From NCBI GenBank assembly GCA_027604685.1, contig JADHYX010000426.1:1-15680 (forward strand): 15,680 nt of DNA. The letters are read 5' to 3'. A program made the position numbers and the translations under genes. Position 1 is the stretch's first letter; each line of letters begins with the position of its first letter. Shown here piece after piece: positions 9,333 to 15,680 of the stretch. The notes under the pieces are model-generated. The model did not search any database, was not told where the DNA came from, and saw nothing but the letters and a program-made list of their open reading frames with translations. Source of the DNA: Lobulomyces angularis. Taxonomy: Eukaryota; Chytridiomycota; Chytridiomycetes; Lobulomycetales; Lobulomycetaceae.

Positions 9333-10234
9333 AATAAATGATCAATTCCAAAAAAAATATTTTTTTTTCAACAAAATGGAATATATAAAAAAGAGCCATC
9401 AAAAAATTTTTTAACATGATAAAAATGTAAATGTGACAAAAGTTGTTTTTTTTTTGCAAGATTTTTTATTTGAAACCTACTAAGTGACAAGCATCAAACA
9501 TAGTAAAACCTACTAAGTGACAGGTAAGCAACTTACTCCTTTTTTTCCCAATACATGAAAATCGATTAATGCACTGATGTTAAATTTGCGATCTTTGCTC
9601 ATATATACATACAAAGTCAATTCAAGCAGATATATTAATTGATTTATTATCTCATTTTTAATAGAAAATACTAGTAAGATTAATATTTTAAACTCTTTAA
9701 AAAAAAAACTTGGAAATTATTAGCTCATGAAAAAAAAAAATAACTCAACAAATGGCAGCTTTATTTTGTTTTAATCATAATTAAAGTAAAGAAAATACAT
9801 TAGACTTTCAAGAAGTTATTAAAAAACTACTCTTTATTCATTTTATGCCCACCCCTGTAAAATGAAAAACTGCCCTCTTTCTTTTCTTACTGTTCCTACC
9901 AGATAAATTTTTATTAATTTTGATGAAATTGAGCTGCAGTTTTTAACCAACAAACAAACATTCGTATCAGTTTACTTCTTAGATCAGTCTACCACTTTAA
10001 TTTGTCACCCAGTACACTAACAATGGTACTGTAAAACAAAAGTACAGTTTATGTAAATAGCAATAAAAAATTGAATAATTTGTAGCATAATTTGTTATAA
10101 TTTGTTTTAAGTTATTTATTGATTGAATTTTTTTTTTTTTTTTTAATTTTTTTTTGTATACCATAAAAGTCAAAAAATAGATCTTTGAAATTAGATTAAA
10201 CTATCATCGTTAACTTTACTGTTTTAAGTAAGGC
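9333..10234. promoter_or_regulatory. Divergent promoter region shared by SRC1 and NUP155
   Basis: 902 bp with no credible coding frame on either strand. It must hold the SRC1 leader on the left and the NUP155 leader on the right. Notable contents are a 17-bp direct repeat at 9473-9489 and 9506-9522, and a third GTGACA at 9433-9438. A less AT-rich stretch at about 9840-10030 holds short C-rich patches (CCCACCCC, CTGCCCTC) with no recognisable RNA gene. A poly-T tract occupies about 10130-10156. I looked for tRNA, U6 and box C/D snoRNA signatures and saw none that hold together. Confidence 0.55.
9473..9522. repeat. Two direct copies of a 17-bp motif
   Basis: AAACCTACTAAGTGACA occurs exactly at 9473-9489 and 9506-9522, start-to-start distance 33 bp. 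The core GTGACA also occurs at 9433-9438. An exact 17-mer duplicated within 50 bp is unlikely by chance and, being G/C-containing, stands out here. The position between divergent start codons suggests a paired regulatory site, or a recent tandem duplication. Confidence 0.7.
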
Positions 10235-13200
10235 ATGTTTTCCACTCCAGCTTCTTCTCAAAGGCAGCAACAGCAATACTCTGCTACATCACCACGAAAT
10301 TTACCGAAAACTTTATCACCCTTTTCTTCACCTTCTCCTTATAAACCTTCCTCACCATCTAAACTATCAAACTTGTCCTATAATCCACCTCCTCAAAATC
10401 AGCTGTTAGATGCTGCTCAAAATTTGAAAAAGGGTTATGACATTGATGCCTTGAAAGATATGCAAGAGTTTTTAAAATCAAACGTGATAAATGAGCAAAC
10501 TTTTAAATTTCCCATAGTAGACAAATTTAAGAGTATACCTTTACCACAAATTTTACTGGATCAGTATAATTGTAAGGATTATGATAAACAATTTTTAGTA
10601 AAAAAAAAAATATGATGTTTAGATTTGCAAACTAGCTGTTTCATGGGGCTACTCCACGAAATTAATCGTGCTTACATAGTTATTGACAATAGACTTTTTA
10701 TTTGGAATTATGAGAAAGGGTAGGTTTTTATGAAAATTTTTGGAAAATTGTTTAATCATGGAACAGTGAAGAATATCATTGCTTTGAAGATCAGGAAGAA
10801 ACCATAAGAAGTGTTGGAATTGTAAAACCCTTACCAGGAATATTTATAAAACAGATTGAATGGATCATTGTGGTTGCTACAAAAGCTGAAGTTATTTTAC
10901 TTGGATTGGCTTTCGCCTCTTCCGACAACGAGACTAATGACTTAACCTTGTATAATACTAACATCGTTGCTTCTACGGACGGTATACCAATGAATGCTGT
11001 TATTGGCACCAAAAATGGTAGAATATTTATGGCTGGCGTTAATGGTCATTTATACGAATTAATTTATCATGTTTGTTTTCTTTATAGTTATCATAGTTTT
11101 AAAATTTTTTTTTTTTCAGAAAAGTGATGGCTGGTTCACTAGAAAGTGCTATCTCCGTAATTGCTCCGCTGGTTTCACACAATATTTACCACTTCAACCT
11201 ATATTGTCATATTTTAATTCTCAAGGTAACTTAAAAGAAACTTTTTTTTATCCCATTACAAATTCCAAAAAAAAATTCTTTTTAAGGTCTAGTGAAGCAA
11301 ATTGTTTTTGATGAAAAACGACAGATTTTGTATTTTTTAAATGGCAACAATGACATAGATGTAATAAATCTTTCTTTAAATGTAAAAAGCTAATTTTTTA
11401 TCAGGTATATTTGCTTATTTCTAATGGAGTTCGACACGTGCAAAAAATCAGTAATTTATACAATACTGCAAAACACACATATGAAAATTACTCACATCAT
11501 CGAGGAAATTTAGAAGAAAATGATTTTTCAATACTTTCAGTTCACCCAGTAGTGGAATCTACGACGATTTTTTTTGTTGCGATTACTACTTCTGGTACAA
11601 CTTTATTTTTTGCCAATATTACTGTTTATCAAATTTGTAGGCTTTCGTTTATATTTTAGAAATTCTAGAACTGATGATCAATTATCTACACTATCACTTA
11701 TGAGCGTAAAAGCTCCCATAGGATTATCGCAGGGTACCACCAATCCCGGTGAAACTGATTTGCATGTGGCCTATTATTCCAATGCAGTAATGTTAGGAGC
11801 TACGACTTCTAAGTCAGAGCAGTTAGACTGCCTTGTTGCTTTAGCTCCCGATGTTGGGAATTTAATACAGGTTAAATTTGCTTTTAAAAATAATTATGTG
11901 GGTTTTTACTAATTCATTGTAGAAAAGTTTGTGGAGTGAAATTTCTAGCTATACTTTTATTAACGGGAAAACTTGGGCAATTGCGGAAGTGCCTCTTACT
12001 AACTTTAGGTAAAAAAATTCTGTGTTTGGAAATTAATTTAAATTTTTGGCTATAGAGGTAAAAAAGTAGATATTTTTGGATTAAATGAACTTGAGTTGCA
12101 GTTATTAACTAATCCTAGAAAATTTGTAATTTTGGGTTATACTGGTGTTAATATTTTAAACAAGCGCAGGCCAATTGACATACTACAACAACTCATTCTA
12201 GATTCAAACAATCAATTTACACCAAAGCTCGTAGATTTTATTAACAGTTATGGAAGTGAACAAACTTGTGCAATGTTTTTAACTATTGCATGCAGTCATC
12301 CGTAACACATCATATAATTTGTATATTCTTTAATCTGTTTTTTAGCTCTGTGTCTTCAATATCCTTAGGTAATTGATAATACAAGTTTTTTATAAACATG
12401 ATACTGAAAAAATCCTTTTTTTAAAGCAGCTGCTGGAACACCTAGGCAAATCATCTCCAGCTCAGCAACTTTAATTAATAGTGCCAGAAAATTTTTTTTT
12501 GAATTAAATACCAAACCAAACTTGAACCAAAGAATGAACAATCCTTTTGATAGTACTTCTTTCCTAAAAATATTTTAATTTATTTTTTTTTTTTTAATTT
12601 TTTATCAAGATAGTAATCGTGGTAATCCTGACGGTTCTGCTGCACCGAACTTTAGCAGTCGCCATCTTGGACTTGTCTTGTATCTTTCGCGGCTACTTAA
12701 ACAATTATGGAACAGCAATGTTATAAAACGGTGCTCAACTCATCAAAATTTTCATCGTTTCCTTACGATTTTTATTTTAGCAGCGAAAATAATGAATTTC
12801 AGAGTAATATTGATATTTTTGAATTGGTGGATACGCAAAATAACCTAATTTCATTAAATAATTTTTTGGAAGCGTTAGTTTTTTTTTTTTTTTTTGTTGT
12901 TTTTTATTGATTTTAATTGGATTTTTTTTCTACTAGAAATCCAAACTTTACTTCAGTACGAGTTAGCTCCACAGATAATTTAATCAACGTTAGTAAATTA
13001 ATGTAATGTTAACATTTGTTTATGCTTTTTTTAGTTAGAGCAGCAGTCTCTTCACAACCTACATGAATTATTGAAACAAACTATGGAGGCAATTTCATTC
13101 ATTCAGCTGTTAAGTGATCATAATTTGAACTTAATTTTTGAAAGGTACATTTTTTACTAGATTACCATTTATTGTTTTTTTATTATTAAAATAGTATTAA

Positions 13201-14141
13201 CAAAAATATAATTCCACAATATTCTAATTTGACTTGGGAAATGATGATTACTTCAAAAACTGGACGAGATTTGGGAAAGCTTTTAATCGAAACTTTAGTA
13301 AAAATACAAGTTGAAAATCAGATTAGTGTAAAAATAAAAAAAAAATTTTTCTTTGTTCATTTAAATTAAAAAATTTTTTTTTTTTTCGCTATTTTAGATA
13401 GATGCTGTTTCTGAGATGCTAAGACAGCGATGCCCTAGTTTTTACAGCCCAGAAAATGCTATTTTTAGTAAAGCGAATGAACATCTGGAGAGAGCTAAAA
13501 ACGTTTCTTCCAAAAGTGAGAAAATGGAACACTTAAAAGAATCCTTACGGTATAACTTATAACAGCAAAATTAGTTTATAAAAAAAAATTGTAAATCAGA
13601 TTATATTCCCGAGTAACTAACATCTTAAGCTATGATAAACTAAAACAAATTTGTGATGACTACATTTCGCTGAACTTTCACGAAGGAGCCGTTAATTTAT
13701 CGCTACAGTACGCCCAAGCTGTAGATTACTCTGGTGCTGCTGTTGGTTATAATCCACTCATTCCTTCCACGGTTTGAATATATAGAAAATATTTTTATTT
13801 TTATTTTTTTTGTTAATATAATATTTTTTTCGCAGGATCCACTTGTGCAGCAGGCTTTCAGCCTTCGCCTTCAAGCTTATGGATTTGTATTTGATACTTT
13901 ATCTTCACTTGATGAAGAAACAAAGCAATGTAATTTTTTTTTTCTTGTTTTTTATGTAAATCTAATTTTTACTGTTTTAGCATTGGAGGAAGTTGAAAAA
14001 ATCAGGCATAAACTTTATAACATCATTCTTTCTTCAAATGACGAGTGTTTTCATTATTGCTTTTATAAACATTTAATCGATAATGATTTACATGAAAAAT
14101 TATTATCCGTAAGCAAAGAAAAAAAACTTTTATATATTTAC

Positions 14142-14172
<31 letters not shown>

Positions 14173-15633
14173 TAACTAAATACAAAAAAAAAAAAAATAT
14201 TTAGATTAACTCTGTGTATATTGAAAACTTTTTAATTAGTGGAACAGGTGATTTGAGAATGGAAGAATTGTTATCAAAGCATTATGCTGCAAAATATGAT
14301 AACTACAATGCAGCACAAGTTCTCAAAAAATTGGCATATTCTAAGTAAATAGATAAAAAAAAAAATAAAACAATTTACTAAAACCCATTTTTTTTTTTTT
14401 GTGATAGTTATGAAATGAATTTGGAAAGAAGAATATCATACCTTTCATCAGCAATAGTAAATGCCAGGTCAGCCAAAGCCAGTGCAAACGATGTTGGGAC
14501 CTTTTTGAATGATTTGGAAGAAATATCTGAGGTTTAAATTTTAGTTTGATAAATATTTAATAATTAAAAAAAAAAAATAATAGGTTGCAAGTGTTCAACT
14601 AGAAATTCGAGATGCCTTAAGAAATCAAGGAAATGAAAATTACCTTTTGTTAGATGAAACTTTATTTACTATCAGTCATGTATATTGCAATCTTTCGACT
14701 AAAAATAAAAATAAAAAAATTTTAGTTGTTGAATAAATATATTTTTTTTTTTTAGCTTTTCAATAAATATGCAAGACCCTTCCAGTTGGATGAATTGATT
14801 TTATTAATTTTACATACTTCTGGTCACAAAGATATATCTCTTGTTAAGGAATCTTGGAGTTCTATTATACAAAAATGTATTTAAAAAAAAATATATATTT
14901 TTTTTTTATTATTTATTAGCAAGTTCACTCATTTAATTTTTTTTTTTTTCAAACTTAGGGAATGCCAGAGTAGCTGCGGAAAATCAAATACAATTTGACC
15001 AGTTAGGTTACGAAATAATTAGAATAGGAAAAAGATTTTTTCCTAATGAAAACACATTTCCTACATGTAAAAAAAAAAAAAAAAAAAAAAAAATATATAT
15101 TTATTGTCTTTTTTAAAAATAAAATAGATTATCTTGTCAATTTACTTGAGGAAATTACATTTACATCAAGAAATGCTTTTTACAGTGATGGATGGGTGAT
15201 TGCTAGTATGTTGGAAATAGGAGTATCGTTTCATTCTTTGTTTATCATTTTTCACGAACTATTTGAGTCAAGGGTATCAATATCCTTAATTTTTTATTTT
15301 TCTTGTTAAAAAACGAAAAAATAAAAATTAATTAGGTAAAACCTTGGAATTCATCAAATGCGATAGAATTTTTATTAAAAGAAATTAGTTTTTTAATATC
15401 TTTATGGTTTGATAATGTTAATAAGGGCAGTTTACCATCTAATCAAATGTATTAATAAAAGGATAAAAAATTTTTTTTTTTTTTTAAAACTATTTTTCTT
15501 TTTTAGGGATATGCCAATAAAAGAAGTGGATGCAGCAATCAGTAAATATTTACTAGTAAAAATTAGTAATGATGTCGATGGTATTCATTCTAAATTAGAT
15601 TCTATTCAAAAAAGTATTAGAAGACTTTTTTAA
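10235..15633 (+). CDS. NUP155: Inner-ring nucleoporin Nup155/Nup170, about 1282 aa, 28 exons
   Basis: Structural nucleoporin of the inner ring, anchoring the nuclear pore to the envelope through an N-terminal beta-propeller and a C-terminal alpha-solenoid. The disordered N-terminus is Q/S/P-rich (QRQQQQYS, SSPSKLS). Recognisable family stretches follow in order: SIPLPQILLDQY, CFMGLLHEINRAYIVIDNRL, FIWNYEKG, NGRIFMAGVNGHLYEL, DGWFTRKCYLRNCS, GFRLYF, FVILGYTGVNILNKRRPIDI, then LGLVLYLSRLLKQLW at the start of the solenoid, followed by EMLRQRCPSFYSPENAIFSKANEHLERA, ARPFQLDELILLILHTSG and the C-terminal helices ending IRRLF. The length is slightly below metazoan and yeast homologues (about 1390-1500). 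All 27 introns keep frame. Two acceptors are NAGNAG, so the protein may vary by one residue at each. The ATG at 10235 is the first in frame. It is divergent from SRC1, whose family is linked functionally to inner-ring nucleoporins in yeast. Confidence 0.93.
14109..14204 (+). repeat. Intron with a 24-nt poly-T run
   Basis: NUP155 intron 20 is the gene's longest (96 bp) because it holds 24 consecutive T (14150-14173) plus a 13-A run. Such runs are prone to polymerase slippage, so the exact length is uncertain. The frame of the flanking exons is unaffected. Confidence 0.8.
15069..15093 (+). repeat. 25-nt poly-A run inside an intron
   Basis: 25 consecutive A immediately after the GT donor of NUP155 intron 25 (15067-15127). 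It pushes any U1 pairing to a minimal GTAAAA site. The length is likely to vary between reads or strains. Confidence 0.8.
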
Positions 15634-15680
15634 TTTAATTTATTATAAATTTTTATTTTTTTTTTCTCTTTTTTTTTTTT
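15634..15680 (+). other. 3' flank of NUP155
   Basis: 47 bp of A/T, mostly T, after the stop codon. No clear AATAAA before the window ends. Confidence 0.5.

Larger units (their letters stand above)
10235..15633 (+). other. NUP155: Exon map of NUP155
   Basis: Exons: 10235-10571, 10623-10719, 10767-11070, 11120-11225, 11287-11360, 11405-11594, 11641-11870, 11923-12008, 12056-12301, 12346-12368, 12427(or 12430)-12552, 12610-12730, 12781(or 12784)-12873, 12937-12988, 13035-13144, 13195-13327, 13398-13549, 13600-13771, 13836-13929, 13981-14108, 14205-14344, 14408-14531, 14584-14679, 14756-14876, 14959-15066, 15128-15273, 15336-15448, 15507-15633. Introns are 44 to 96 bp. Donors include non-canonical variants such as GTTTGT, GTACAA, GTGCTC and GTTAGT. 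The first intron uses the strong GTAAGG at 10572; reading through it meets an in-frame TGA. The last junction (15448/15507) is the least certain because the donor GTATTA is weak. Confidence 0.8.

Noticed and set aside
9838..10030. Possible non-coding RNA in the less AT-rich part of the SRC1/NUP155 spacer
   Set aside because: No tRNA arms, no U6-like elements, and no paired box C and box D at suitable spacing; composition alone is not enough.
10598..10618. In-frame TGA near the end of NUP155 exon 1 (possible pseudogene)
   Set aside because: A 51-bp intron (10572-10622) with a GTAAGG donor removes it, and the frame continues into conserved Nup155 sequence.
11574..11660. Reading through TTLFFANITVYQI as NUP155 coding sequence
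   Set aside because: A 46-bp intron (11595-11640) joins TSG to FRLYF, which matches the family's GVRLYF strand; the read-through frame hits a stop.
12707..12910. Frame beginning with an apparent ATG at 12707 as a separate gene
   Set aside because: It spans an intron (12731-12780). The NUP155 frame on both sides matches the family and keeps phase.

Overview
The window is strongly AT-rich nuclear DNA from a eukaryote. It carries five protein genes broken by about 49 short GT-AG introns (43 to 150 bp, mostly 44 to 83 bp), plus one intronless small gene. The short introns, the low GC and a nuclear-envelope protein with a fungal-type HeH domain and two membrane segments suggest an early-diverging fungus or close relative (Cryptomycota, aphelid or chytrid grade). 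That placement is inference and no species can be named. All exon models were spliced by hand from frame continuity and recognised family motifs.

Layout, left to right. A 118-residue protein of unknown function (63-532, +, 3 exons) faces a kinesin-8 motor gene (4221-876, -, 9 exons, 956 aa). Across a 559-bp divergent spacer lies a TRIC-type intracellular cation channel of the TMEM38 family (4781-6046, +, 7 exons, 270 aa). After 668 bp of AT-rich spacer comes a serine/asparagine-rich protein of unknown function (6715-7083, +, 122 aa). It converges on SRC1/HEH1, a LEM2/MAN1-type inner nuclear membrane protein (9332-7282, -, 7 exons, 561 aa). SRC1 is head-to-head with the inner-ring nucleoporin NUP155/NUP170 (10235-15633, +, 28 exons, about 1282 aa). 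Their shared 902-bp spacer holds a duplicated 17-bp motif.

Three of the four recognised genes serve the nuclear envelope or mitosis: an inner-ring nucleoporin, an inner nuclear membrane protein of a family tied to pore assembly, and a microtubule-end motor that limits spindle length in other organisms. The TRIC channel would sit in ER or nuclear membranes and balance charge during calcium release. The SRC1/NUP155 pair may be co-regulated.

I see no prokaryotic mobile system, CRISPR array, tRNA or rRNA. The most unusual signals concern gene structure: a start codon split by an intron in SRC1, exons of 23 and 29 nt, tandem NAG acceptors, branch-site-like CTAAY motifs almost touching the acceptor, and the duplicated promoter motif. 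I found no convincing new multi-gene system.
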